Shown here piece by piece: positions 53,321 through 61,595 of a stretch of DNA of 64,000 nucleotides. The notes under the pieces were generated by a model. The model did not search any database. It worked only from the letters and a program-made list of their open reading frames with translations, and was not told the origin of the DNA. A program made the position numbers and the translations under genes. The DNA is from a bacterium (GTDB lineage Bacteria > SAR324 > XYD2-FULL-50-16): positions 124,001-188,000 of the forward strand of contig JAHJTV010000074.1 in the NCBI GenBank assembly GCA_018829445.1. Reading direction: 5' to 3'. Every line of letters begins with the position of its first letter. Positions within the stretch are counted from its first letter, which is position 1.

Positions 53321-55348
53321 ATGAATCAGTTTAGTTTGTCGGAATTAAATCCGCAGCAGAAAATCGCAGTCCAGACAATTAATAAACCGGTGCTTTTATT
53401 AGCGGGTGCCGGAAGTGGGAAAACCCGGGTTATTACATACAGAATAGCGCACCTGATAGCAAATCAGAAAATTCAACCGTTTCGGATCCTGGCTCTGACT
53501 TTCACCAACAAAGCAGCCAAAGAGATGAACGGAAGAGTTCAGGCAATGCTGCGAGGTCAGACAAAAGGCATCACCATAACCACGTTTCATTCACTATGCG
53601 TGCGGATACTGCGTGAATTTATCCATTTGTTGGGATATCAAAAAGACTTTATCATATTTGATACAACCAGCCAACTGGCTACGATTAAAACGATCTATGA
53701 AGATGAAGGCATTGACACCAAAGTGTTTAATCTCAAGGCCACATTTTATGAGATTATGAAAGTGAAAGGCAAGGGGAAAGGTCCCGAAGTCTTCCTGGAT
53801 CAGAAACAGGACCCTTTTGCCCAGGTTACTGGAAAGGTTTTTAAGGAGTATAACCGAACATTAAAAGGATGTAATGCCCTTGATTTTGAGGATATTCTCT
53901 ATTTAACCATCGATCTCTTTAAAAGATTTCCGGCGGAAGTGGAAAAGCTAAAAAGCAGATACGAATATATTATGGTGGACGAATATCAGGATACCAACAG
54001 GGTACAATATTCACTGGTCAAATTCCTGGCAGAAAAGCACAGAAAACTGTGCGTTGTGGGTGATGATGATCAGTCCATTTACGGTTGGCGCGGTGCGGAT
54101 ATCAGGAATATCCTGGATTTTCAAAAGGATTATCCCGAAGCGGAAGTAATTAAACTGGAGCAGAATTATCGATCCACCGATGTTATTCTGGATGCTGCCA
54201 ATGACGTGATTGCCAATAACTCCGCAAGAATGTCCAAAAACCTTTGGACTCAAGCCAAAGAGGGAGCCTTGATCCGCTGCTCTGCAGAGGACAATCCAAG
54301 AGATGAGTTGGAGGAAGTTGTCTCAAAAATGAATTACTATAAATACTCCACGGGAGATTCATGGTCGAATTTTGCCTTTCTATATCGCTCAAATTTTCAG
54401 TCCAGAGCCGTTGAGGAACAGCTGAGAGACGCCGGAATACCTTATCAATTGATCGGAGGCACAAAATTTTTCGATCGCAAGGAGATACAGGATTGTCTGG
54501 CATACATGAGATTTCTACATAATCTCAAAGATGAAGTGAGTCTTTTCCGGGTTGCCAACTATCCCAAGCGGGATATTGGAAAAAACACCATCATGCAGCT
54601 CACACAAGCCCGTGGACCAAGAAATCTATCACTCTTTGAAATGATGGAGCAGGCGGATTCTTTGGAGGAATTAAAGCCCAGGGCAAAAAAAAGTATTCAG
54701 GCATTTGTTGACCTTGTGCATGACTATAAAGATAAGCTTGCAACCATGCCGTTTTATGAAGTGTTTCAGAACCTTTTTGAACAGGTTGGCATTAAGGCTG
54801 AGATTGAAAAAACCGAAAAACTGGATCATATGCGTGAAATCAGGGTTAACAACTTCCTTGAATTCATCAATACAATGTACCTATACAATGAAAGAAGAAA
54901 AGGGGAAGGAGCAGGTCATTCATTGATCGATTTTCTGGATTATGTTTCCCTGTTTACCGATACGGACGAACTTGATCAAAACTCGGGGAAGGTGAGTCTG
55001 TTGACGGTTCATTCCGCCAAAGGGTTGGAGTTTGATTATGTTGCCCTGATCGGATTGAACGAAGGGCAATTCCCAAATCACAAGGCAGTTCAGGAAGGTA
55101 GTATTGAAGAAGAAAGACGTCTCTTTTACGTTGCCCTGACACGAGCCAAGAAGGTATTGAGCCTCAGTATGTCGCGTCGTCGAATGCAGTATGGTGAATG
55201 GTTGTATTGTGAACCGTCCCGGTTTATGCGTGAAATTGATGCAAAACGCTTTGAAAAACCACCTTTTGAAGAGGAAGATCCTGAAATAGCTGAACAAAAA
55301 GCGGCAAGTGCGCGGAGTGGATTTTTTGAAAAATATAAGAGTTTTTAG
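53321..55348 (+). CDS. rep: Rep/UvrD-like SF1 3'-5' DNA helicase
   Basis: 675 residues, the size of Rep. Motifs in order: Q-motif LNPQQKIAVQTI, Walker A LLAGAGSGKTRVIT (about 26-40), TFTNKAAKEMNGRV, motif II VDEYQDTNRVQY, motif III GDDDQSIYGWRGAD, motif IV LEQNYRST, motif V LLTVHSAKGLEFDYV and motif VI RRLFYVALTRAKK. ATP-driven unwinding in replication restart or repair. The 2B loop and lack of a long UvrD-type C-terminus fit Rep better than UvrD, though the two are hard to separate by eye. Weak Shine-Dalgarno. Followed by cutA. Confidence 0.92.
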   Translation: MNQFSLSELNPQQKIAVQTINKPVLLLAGAGSGKTRVITYRIAHLIANQKIQPFRILALTFTNKAAKEMNGRVQAMLRGQTKGITITTFHSLCVRILREFIHLLGYQKDFIIFDTTSQLATIKTIYEDEGIDTKVFNLKATFYEIMKVKGKGKGPEVFLDQKQDPFAQVTGKVFKEYNRTLKGCNALDFEDILYLTIDLFKRFPAEVEKLKSRYEYIMVDEYQDTNRVQYSLVKFLAEKHRKLCVVGDDDQSIYGWRGADIRNILDFQKDYPEAEVIKLEQNYRSTDVILDAANDVIANNSARMSKNLWTQAKEGALIRCSAEDNPRDELEEVVSKMNYYKYSTGDSWSNFAFLYRSNFQSRAVEEQLRDAGIPYQLIGGTKFFDRKEIQDCLAYMRFLHNLKDEVSLFRVANYPKRDIGKNTIMQLTQARGPRNLSLFEMMEQADSLEELKPRAKKSIQAFVDLVHDYKDKLATMPFYEVFQNLFEQVGIKAEIEKTEKLDHMREIRVNNFLEFINTMYLYNERRKGEGAGHSLIDFLDYVSLFTDTDELDQNSGKVSLLTVHSAKGLEFDYVALIGLNEGQFPNHKAVQEGSIEEERRLFYVALTRAKKVLSLSMSRRRMQYGEWLYCEPSRFMREIDAKRFEKPPFEEEDPEIAEQKAASARSGFFEKYKSF

Positions 55349-55432
55349 TACCTTATAAAATAATTTCTGTGTTTTTTTGGTAGAAAATACTTTTGAGGTA
55401 CTTATCCATTTTTTCTGGGTTAGGAGGCTATT

Positions 55433-55762
55433 ATGACTGATTATATATTGGTACAGACCACTACAAACAGTCTTCAGGAAGCTGAAAAAATTGCATCGGA
55501 AATCACGGGATTAAGACTGGCAGCCTGTACTCAAATAGATGGTCCGATAACCAGTGTTTATCATTGGAAAGGACAAGTGGAAAAAGATAGCGAATGGAGA
55601 TGCTCCTTTAAGACATCCAGGAATCTTTTTAAGACCTTGGAAACAAGGATTAAAGAGATCCACACATACGAAACACCTGAAATCATAGCGATTCCAATCC
55701 TTGAAACCAGCAGCGAGTATGCGGAGTGGATGAAGAATGAGCTGGAAAAAGGTAATTTATAG
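55433..55762 (+). CDS. cutA: divalent-cation tolerance protein CutA
   Basis: 109 residues, typical CutA length. Conserved AEKIASEITGLRLAACTQID, ITSVYHWKGQVEKDSEWRCS, FKT, EIHTYETPEIIAIPI and the final YAEWMKNEL. Forms a trimeric ferredoxin-like cytosolic protein that binds Cu(II) and other metals. AGGAGG ribosome binding site 6 nt before ATG. Lies downstream of the helicase gene on the same strand; its 3' end overlaps by 6 bp the convergent ydjM-like gene. Confidence 0.95.
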   Translation: MTDYILVQTTTNSLQEAEKIASEITGLRLAACTQIDGPITSVYHWKGQVEKDSEWRCSFKTSRNLFKTLETRIKEIHTYETPEIIAIPILETSSEYAEWMKNELEKGNL

Positions 55763-56296
55763 CCTTTTATCCAGAGCCAGATGGGAATAGTGACCCAGCA
55801 CGCAGGCAAAGATATAGATCCAATTATTCTTTGCACTTTCCCAGATATCCTGCAGAGAAAAGCCGTTAAACCATCTTGTGCTGCTTGCCTGAAGCTCCAC
55901 GATTATAATTATAAAGACTGCCAGTATAAATGGCGTTACCGGTGAATGTGTCCACCCCCTGTGTTTATGCAATACCGGTAAAAGAGAAATAAAAGTGATT
56001 GCTGCAAACAAACCCATCTGATCCCCAATGAACAACACAACCAGGCAGAGAAACACCAAGCGGTAAAACCATCTTTGTAGCACAGATGCCGAATCGAGAT
56101 CCGGGAACAATGCCATGAAAACGGCAATAAAAAATACCCCTGAAAGAATGATTATGTCTTTGTTTGGGGAGAAGGGGTTGCTGATTAAATCAGCAACCAT
56201 ATCCGTGGAAACCGAGGTGTAATTAAATAATTCTGCAGTGAATGCACACACAAGTCCGGCACCAATTCCTCCGGCCAAATGGGAGTTAAATCGCAT
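55757..56296 (-). CDS. YdjM-like inner-membrane metal-dependent hydrolase (DUF457)
   Basis: 179 residues. MRFNSHLAGGIGAGLV at the N-terminus, conserved FPDLDSASV and HRGWTHSPVTPF, and the last block HYSHLALDKRL give the His/Asp metal ligand set of YdjM/DUF457; four to five hydrophobic helices indicate an inner-membrane protein. Relatives are often LexA-regulated; no LexA box was identified here. Starts 3 bp after the yhbY stop, so the two are translationally linked. Convergent overlap of 6 bp with cutA. Confidence 0.82.
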   Translation of the reverse strand: MRFNSHLAGGIGAGLVCAFTAELFNYTSVSTDMVADLISNPFSPNKDIIILSGVFFIAVFMALFPDLDSASVLQRWFYRLVFLCLVVLFIGDQMGLFAAITFISLLPVLHKHRGWTHSPVTPFILAVFIIIIVELQASSTRWFNGFSLQDIWESAKNNWIYIFACVLGHYSHLALDKRL

Positions 56297-56299
56297 CTG

Positions 56300-56611
56300 C
56301 TATTCAGGGAGTTTTATCTTGGGATTCTCTTCATTAGGTTTGTACAACAGTAGTGTCTTACCAATCGATTGAGCTAACTGGCAGGGAACCTCAGTGGTTA
56401 ATCTGTCAATAACCATTTTGAGCTCAACCTCCGAAGTCTTACCCAGTTTGACCTTGATAAGTTCATGTGTGTCCAGGGTACTTCTCACCTGTTTGATAAA
56501 ATTATCCGTCAGACCACTCTTTCCGATCAATAACAATGGTTTTAATGAATGTCCCAGGCCTTTTAAAAATTGTGCCTGTTTTCCTTTTAGTTTCGAACTG
56601 GTTTGATCCAT
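56300..56611 (-). CDS. yhbY: YhbY-type CRM-domain RNA-binding protein
   Basis: 103 residues, single CRM domain: KGKQAQFLKGLGHSLKPLLL, IGKSGLTDNFIKQVRSTLDT, HELIKVKLG and IGKTLLLYKPN. Associates with pre-50S ribosomal particles in other bacteria. Located directly upstream of the ydjM-like gene in the same operon. The GKSG loop is the conserved nucleic-acid binding element. Confidence 0.92.
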   Translation of the reverse strand: MDQTSSKLKGKQAQFLKGLGHSLKPLLLIGKSGLTDNFIKQVRSTLDTHELIKVKLGKTSEVELKMVIDRLTTEVPCQLAQSIGKTLLLYKPNEENPKIKLPE

Positions 56612-56787
56612 AAGTCTTCAATAAAATGATTAAAATAGTTGAGCGTTATTTGCTGGGATTTTAGTCTTGTCCCAAAAAGTCTATGACAAAGCTTATGGTA
56701 GCAAAGTTCTTATCTTATTCGAAAGAAATATTATTAACAGACTGTTTTATTAAGCAAACTACAATTGGTTTTCAGGATAATGTGGGA

Positions 56788-58557
56788 TCAGATAGATGTT
56801 GGCTCGGTCTTATCAGGAATCCGGAATTTTAGAAAAAAGGTTGTTCCTTTTCCGCTTGAATTGTTTTCAGCCCAGATCTTACCTCCCATTTCGGTTATAT
56901 AATTGGCACAACTGTGCAATCCCAAACCATGCCTTCCTTTTTTGGTTGTAAAACCATAAGAGAAGATACGTTCAAGATTTTCCGGAGAAATTCCAGGCCC
57001 GTTGTCTTTTAACCTGATGAGAATAGTCTTTGAATCGATAGGATCATAACCAACTGAGATGGAGAAGCTGCGCTCATGATTTGGCACCGATGCCATAGCT
57101 TCACCGGCGTTTTTGATAATATTGATCAGTACGTGCAACAGCTTGATTCTTTGAATGGGCACTGGAGGAACTTCCGCAAAATCCAATTTGAGATCAATGT
57201 GAAAGGCTTCAATCTGTTGGTTCATTACGGTTATGGCATCGGAAACGGTTTTTCTCAGATCTGCTTCCTCAACCAACCAGTCGAAAGTTGTATAGCTCTG
57301 CTGGGCAGAGACAATGTCTGCAATGGCATCAACCATTCTCCGCATTCGTTCAATCAATTCCTTAACCTGCAGTTGTTCTTCATCTAAACCCTCTTCAATT
57401 TTAAGGTAATAGTTCATCAACAGTTTTCCCTTTTCATCTTTGCAGATAAACTCCTCCAGAGAGTCGATGTTTTCTCTTAACAGTTCGTTTGCCTTTTTGA
57501 AATTGATCATCAGGGAGTTATTAACGACATTGTCGATTATCTGAACCGAAGTTTTAACGCTGTTTAAGACATTCCCAATGTTATGCACGATATCGGTTGC
57601 AATGTCAGCCATTCCAGCTTTATGAGCTTTTTCAACCAGTTCTTTATGGGTTCTTTCAAGTTCTTCCGTTCTTTCTCTGACCAGCTCTTCCAAATGATCC
57701 TTATGTCTTGCCAGCTCCTCTTCCGCTTTTTTTCTGTCAGTGATATCCATGATCATGGTAAAGCTGGACTGGATTGAACCACTTTCATCCATGATTGGAC
57801 TCGAACTAACAATTCCCCATAATTCCGATCCGTCTTTTCTTATAAATTTCATATCAAACTGGCTGCTTTCTCCATTAAAGAACTTATCAGTATAATCCAT
57901 GAACTTGTCGAAAAAAACAGGATCAACAAGACTGGCAAGTTCGATATTCTTCATATCTTCAATAGTATATCCAAACATTTTGGCCGATTGTTCAGTCGCA
58001 AATTGAATCCTGTTTTGTTTATCTGTAATCCAAATTCCTTCCCTGGCTGTTTCCACAATTGTTCGGTATTGTTTTTCACTTTTCTGCAATTCCTGGTGCG
58101 CTTGTGCCAGGTTTTTGGTTTGTTCCGCGACTTTCTCCTCCAGATGCTCCTGATATTCCTTGTTTTCCCTGATCAATCTCCGCCTTTCCAAGGCTCTTTC
58201 AATAGTGTGTGCCAGCATATCCAGGTCAGTGATGGGTTTCATCAGATAATCCCAAGCACCCAATCGAAGAGCTTTAACAGCATCCTTGATCTCACCTGCA
58301 CCTGAAATGACAATAATCGGGGTGTCAGGTGAAGCAGAGGTGACTTTTTCCAGGACTTCAAGACCATCAACTACCGGCATTCTCATATCGACCAGGATTA
58401 AATCAGGTTTCTCGTTTTCAAACAATTCAAGCCCGATTCTTCCATTTTCCGCTTCCAAAACTTGATATTCATGATCTTCCAGCAAGCTGCGAAAACTATC
58501 TCGAATATACTTTTCATCGTCAATGGTTAGGATTAAAGGCGTCTTTCTATCATTCAT
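56788..58557 (-). CDS. response-regulator/PAS/histidine-kinase hybrid
   Basis: About 589 residues; start ATG 58557 preferred over the TTG at 58572. Receiver domain (1-125) with D57 in LILVDMRMPVVDG and K near 107 (YLMKPIT). A coiled coil (about 130-160) leads to a PAS domain (QYRTIVETAREGIWITDKQN ... DITDRKKAEEEL, 160-285), a second coiled coil, and a kinase core with the atypical phospho-His motif ATDIVHNIGNVLNSV. The C-terminal HATPase has NIIKNAGEAM, DNGPGIS and FTTKKGRHGLGLH. Cytoplasmic: no membrane segment. Such receivers receive phosphate from another kinase or from their own core. Confidence 0.9.
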   Translation of the reverse strand: MNDRKTPLILTIDDEKYIRDSFRSLLEDHEYQVLEAENGRIGLELFENEKPDLILVDMRMPVVDGLEVLEKVTSASPDTPIIVISGAGEIKDAVKALRLGAWDYLMKPITDLDMLAHTIERALERRRLIRENKEYQEHLEEKVAEQTKNLAQAHQELQKSEKQYRTIVETAREGIWITDKQNRIQFATEQSAKMFGYTIEDMKNIELASLVDPVFFDKFMDYTDKFFNGESSQFDMKFIRKDGSELWGIVSSSPIMDESGSIQSSFTMIMDITDRKKAEEELARHKDHLEELVRERTEELERTHKELVEKAHKAGMADIATDIVHNIGNVLNSVKTSVQIIDNVVNNSLMINFKKANELLRENIDSLEEFICKDEKGKLLMNYYLKIEEGLDEEQLQVKELIERMRRMVDAIADIVSAQQSYTTFDWLVEEADLRKTVSDAITVMNQQIEAFHIDLKLDFAEVPPVPIQRIKLLHVLINIIKNAGEAMASVPNHERSFSISVGYDPIDSKTILIRLKDNGPGISPENLERIFSYGFTTKKGRHGLGLHSCANYITEMGGKIWAENNSSGKGTTFFLKFRIPDKTEPTSI

Positions 58558-58572
58558 ACATCTGCCAGGCAA

Positions 58573-58831
58573 AATATTTGGAAACCTGTTGAAAAAAGAA
58601 CATCGTTTGAAATTATCTATCAGTTGCCGTGTTTAAGTCTATTAATTTAAATATGAAATATCAAACTGTTTATAACTTTTGAATTAATATGTGAGAGGTA
58701 TTAGATCGGTATTTATGAATGCGAAGAAAGAATAAATCTATTCAGAAAAACAAAGGTTTAATCTTCCCGAATAGATAAGAAGAATTGTCTGAATTATTAT
58801 GCAACTGCGACTTATAGAATGGAAAAAGTTT
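58573..58831. other. short gene-less stretch
   Basis: About 260 bp between the hybrid kinase and the 3' end of the chemoreceptor fusion gene, both leftward. It presumably contains the kinase promoter. Nothing further recognised. Confidence 0.3.
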
Positions 58832-60871
58832 TTAAAAACAGTTATCTCCCAGGTAAAAATCTGCATACTGAACTGTTTTTTGAATCATACCAATTCTTTT
58901 TAAAGCCTTTTGTGTTTTCATAAAACCTTCTTCATTCAGAATGCCCAGGTTTTCCAAGGAGGAACCGGTGAGGAGACCAACCTCTTCCAGCATTTTTCTT
59001 TGGTGTGATTTCGAAGTTGGAAAAGCGCTTCTGGCATGATGAGTCCAGGAGCACTCCAAAGCCATCTCTTTGTCGTTTATGGCGGCCTTCCATCCTCTGA
59101 TTGTTGCCCGGTTAAACTGTCGACAAGCCTCCGGATCATTCAGAAACAAATCTTTAGAGGTATACAAGCCATCTTCGGGGAAATTATAACCGACCTCACT
59201 CAGGCGAATTAAAACAAGATCCTCCCGTGAAAATCCCTGATCCAACAAGGTAGTCAGTTCGTTGTAACTCATAACCGCCATCACATCGATTTCACCGGAT
59301 TGAATCCTGGAGATATCTGCTCCCAAATCCAAAATCTCCATGTCAAGATTATGTTCAAGGTTCATAGCCTGAATCGGATACTCAAAAATACCACCCCAGG
59401 AGCTGATCGTCTTTTGTTTCAGATCTTTGATGTTTCGAATACTCGAAGTTTTCAGAGCGACCAGCATCAAGCCGCTTTTTTGAAAGAGCTGAGACATTAA
59501 ATGAATTCGAGCTCCGCGTTCAAATACTGTAAGAGCAGATGAAAGCCAGGCAGTTGCAAAGTCTATCTCACCTTTTACCAGACTATGCAGTGCATTGGAT
59601 TCGGCTCCGCCATCAACAAGCTCCACCCTGAGCCCTGCCTCTTCATAATACCCCTTTTCCATCGCGACATAATAACCCGCAAATTGCGCCTGGGGGTACC
59701 ACTGGGTTTGAATTCTGTAGGTTTTTGGCAGAATCAATTCGGGGGATAAAGTCTGTCGGTTTTCTCCAATAGCCCTGCACCCTTTGCAAATCTGTTTTAA
59801 AGAGACCGACGTTTGAATAAGTTTAACATGAATCCGGTCGATATCCTGGCTTCGACTATGGCTGGATTCCTGGATGTTTTTAATGATTATTCCGGCATTA
59901 TCAGATCGCTCGGAAAGGCTGCTGAATGCTTCCGATGTCTGACGTACCTGGGTTTCAGCGGTTTTTATCTGTTGAATGATCTTATCGGTCAATTCCTGGG
60001 TTTGTTCTGCCGCTTTTGATGATTGTCTTGCCAAGGCTCTCACTTCAGTCGCAACAACACCAAAGCCTTTACCGGCTTTGCCTGCCCTGGCCGCTTCCAG
60101 GGAAGCATTTAATGCAATCAGGTTGGTTTGAAAGGCGATGCTGTTTATTGATCTGGCAATATTGTCTATCTTCTCGGAACTTTTGCTGATAGATGAGATT
60201 GAAGCAACCATCTCATCAACGATATCTTTGTTTTGTGCTGCAATATCCCTGGCTTCAAAAGCAATTCTATTGGCTTTGGCAGCGTCTCTGGCAAACAGGG
60301 AGGTAGCATTTACGGAATTTTCCAAATCTGAAGATAGCTCGCTGATATGATGAAATTCCGTATCCATGTTACCCTGGGTTTTGGCCTGATTTGATTTCTC
60401 CTTTTTAACAAGTCGATCGATTATGGCAAACATGGATTGTGATAGTCCGGATCCCAGAATTCTGTCAGCTTCTTCAAACTCCTGATCAATAGCCAGCTTC
60501 AAACCGGTTACCAAATCACTTTGTAATACATAAGGTTTACGTTTTGCTTCTGCAATTTCAAGTTTCTGTTTTAATAGTACATTGAATACTTCTCGACAGG
60601 CCTTGCCAATCTGTTCTGATAGGGTTTTATCAAAAATGAAGCGAGTTGAATCGTAGGGTTGTTTTAATACCTGATCCAGTGCCGGCAAGATGAATCTCCT
60701 TTCGATGAACAAGTTGCCAAGGACTTTATAGATTATGCTTCCAGTGAAAACGGAAAAAACCAGGATAAAAAAGCAGTTCAATACCAAAGAGGAAACGAAA
60801 TGTGATAACAGGAAAAACACGCCAACAGCAAATGCAATGATGGCTGTCGAAATTGAGATGAATCTGATCAT
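58832..60871 (-). CDS. chemoreceptor signalling domain fused to C-terminal NMT1/THI5-like substrate-binding domain
   Basis: 679 residues with an unusual order. Two hydrophobic helices (about 3-24 and 27-50) form a hairpin that leaves no periplasmic sensor. A helical region (60-215) leads to an MCP signalling domain with tip INSIAFQTNLIALNASLEAA (243-262) and GKGFGVVATEVRALARQSS. From about 385 to 640 follows an NMT1/THI5-type periplasmic-binding fold: IQTQWYPQAQFAGYYVAMEK, GGAESNALHSLVKGEIDFAT, ISSWGGIFE and DVMAVMSYNEL. No signal for export of the C-terminus is visible, so the binding domain should be cytoplasmic. It probably senses a small ligand and signals to a CheA-type kinase; inference only. 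Confidence 0.85.
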   Translation of the reverse strand: MIRFISISTAIIAFAVGVFFLLSHFVSSLVLNCFFILVFSVFTGSIIYKVLGNLFIERRFILPALDQVLKQPYDSTRFIFDKTLSEQIGKACREVFNVLLKQKLEIAEAKRKPYVLQSDLVTGLKLAIDQEFEEADRILGSGLSQSMFAIIDRLVKKEKSNQAKTQGNMDTEFHHISELSSDLENSVNATSLFARDAAKANRIAFEARDIAAQNKDIVDEMVASISSISKSSEKIDNIARSINSIAFQTNLIALNASLEAARAGKAGKGFGVVATEVRALARQSSKAAEQTQELTDKIIQQIKTAETQVRQTSEAFSSLSERSDNAGIIIKNIQESSHSRSQDIDRIHVKLIQTSVSLKQICKGCRAIGENRQTLSPELILPKTYRIQTQWYPQAQFAGYYVAMEKGYYEEAGLRVELVDGGAESNALHSLVKGEIDFATAWLSSALTVFERGARIHLMSQLFQKSGLMLVALKTSSIRNIKDLKQKTISSWGGIFEYPIQAMNLEHNLDMEILDLGADISRIQSGEIDVMAVMSYNELTTLLDQGFSREDLVLIRLSEVGYNFPEDGLYTSKDLFLNDPEACRQFNRATIRGWKAAINDKEMALECSWTHHARSAFPTSKSHQRKMLEEVGLLTGSSLENLGILNEEGFMKTQKALKRIGMIQKTVQYADFYLGDNCF

Positions 60872-61140
60872 TTTAACTCATGTTAAAAAAAGGAAAGTAA
60901 TTTTCTACGAAAAAATCGTTTATTTCACCAAAAAACAACATTTTCTGTTGAACATATCTGCAGGTTTCCTCTATCAGGTCGTTTTTACCTAGTCAATATC
61001 AACTTCACTTTTGCCTTCCAGGCAACAACACCCATAAAAACAAGATAATATGAATAAAATAAAGGGCTCACGCAAAATCTCTTCAATATCAACGTAAGTA
61101 TTATTAACTCAATTGGAATCAATTAATTATTGTGGAGCAA

Positions 61141-61175
61141 TGTTTTATTAGTTCATCTTATGACCTAATAAAACA
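61141..61175. repeat. perfect 11-bp inverted repeat
   Basis: TGTTTTATTAG (61141-61151) and CTAATAAAACA (61165-61175) around a 13-nt loop, roughly midway between the chemoreceptor and the glycyl radical enzyme genes. Operator or hairpin. Confidence 0.55.
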
Positions 61176-61230
61176 GAATATAATGATCATGAATTCATTA
61201 TGTAATAGAAGATCGAGTTCAAATGACTGC

Positions 61231-61263
61231 TTGACAAAAAAAATATCAGTAAGTAATACTTAC
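61231..61263 (+). promoter_or_regulatory. candidate promoter with overlapping palindromic operator
   Basis: TTGACA (61231-61236), 17-nt spacer, TAATAC (61254-61259). The palindrome GTAAGTA-A-TACTTAC (61249-61263) covers the -10. That arrangement fits repression by a TetR-like or similar dimer. The -10 is a poor match to consensus, so confidence is moderate. Confidence 0.45.
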
Positions 61264-61464
61264 CTTAGATATGTTTTTCATCTTTAAATAATCAACATTG
61301 GGATCTTTAACAGCGATAACTACCTGGAATAATGGAATCAAGATTGTTTAGTCTTAATATAGGTCTAATTCTCAGAATCAACCTTGAATTTGCCATTAAA
61401 ACACAGCCCGCCAGGCCGGAATAAGATGTTATGCCTCGCTGCTTGCGGTGGGGAGTATTATTTG

Positions 61465-61480
61465 GTCAACAGCTGTTAAC
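61465..61480. repeat. 16-bp near-palindrome
   Basis: GTCAACAGCTGTTAAC, symmetric except for one outer position pair; about 115 bp before the glycyl radical enzyme start. Possible regulator site in the leader. Confidence 0.35.
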
Positions 61481-61595
61481 TAAAAAGAGTTATATCAACA
61501 ATAAAAACATAAATTTATATATTTTGGTGCTTTCCAATATTTATCTGTTTTCCTTATGGCTAAATGCTAACAGCTAAAAAACTCAGGAGGTAAAG

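Larger units (their letters stand above)
60872..61595. other. intergenic regulatory region before the glycyl radical enzyme
   Basis: 724 bp between divergent genes. It contains palindromes at 61141-61175, 61249-61263 and 61465-61480, and a promoter-like pair at 61231-61259. No open frame is convincing. Its length suggests an untranslated leader of about 330 nt. Confidence 0.45.

Noticed and set aside
55347..55402. AGTACCT/AGGTACT inverted repeat after the helicase gene
   Set aside because: Only 7 bp with a 42-nt loop; too weak to call a terminator.
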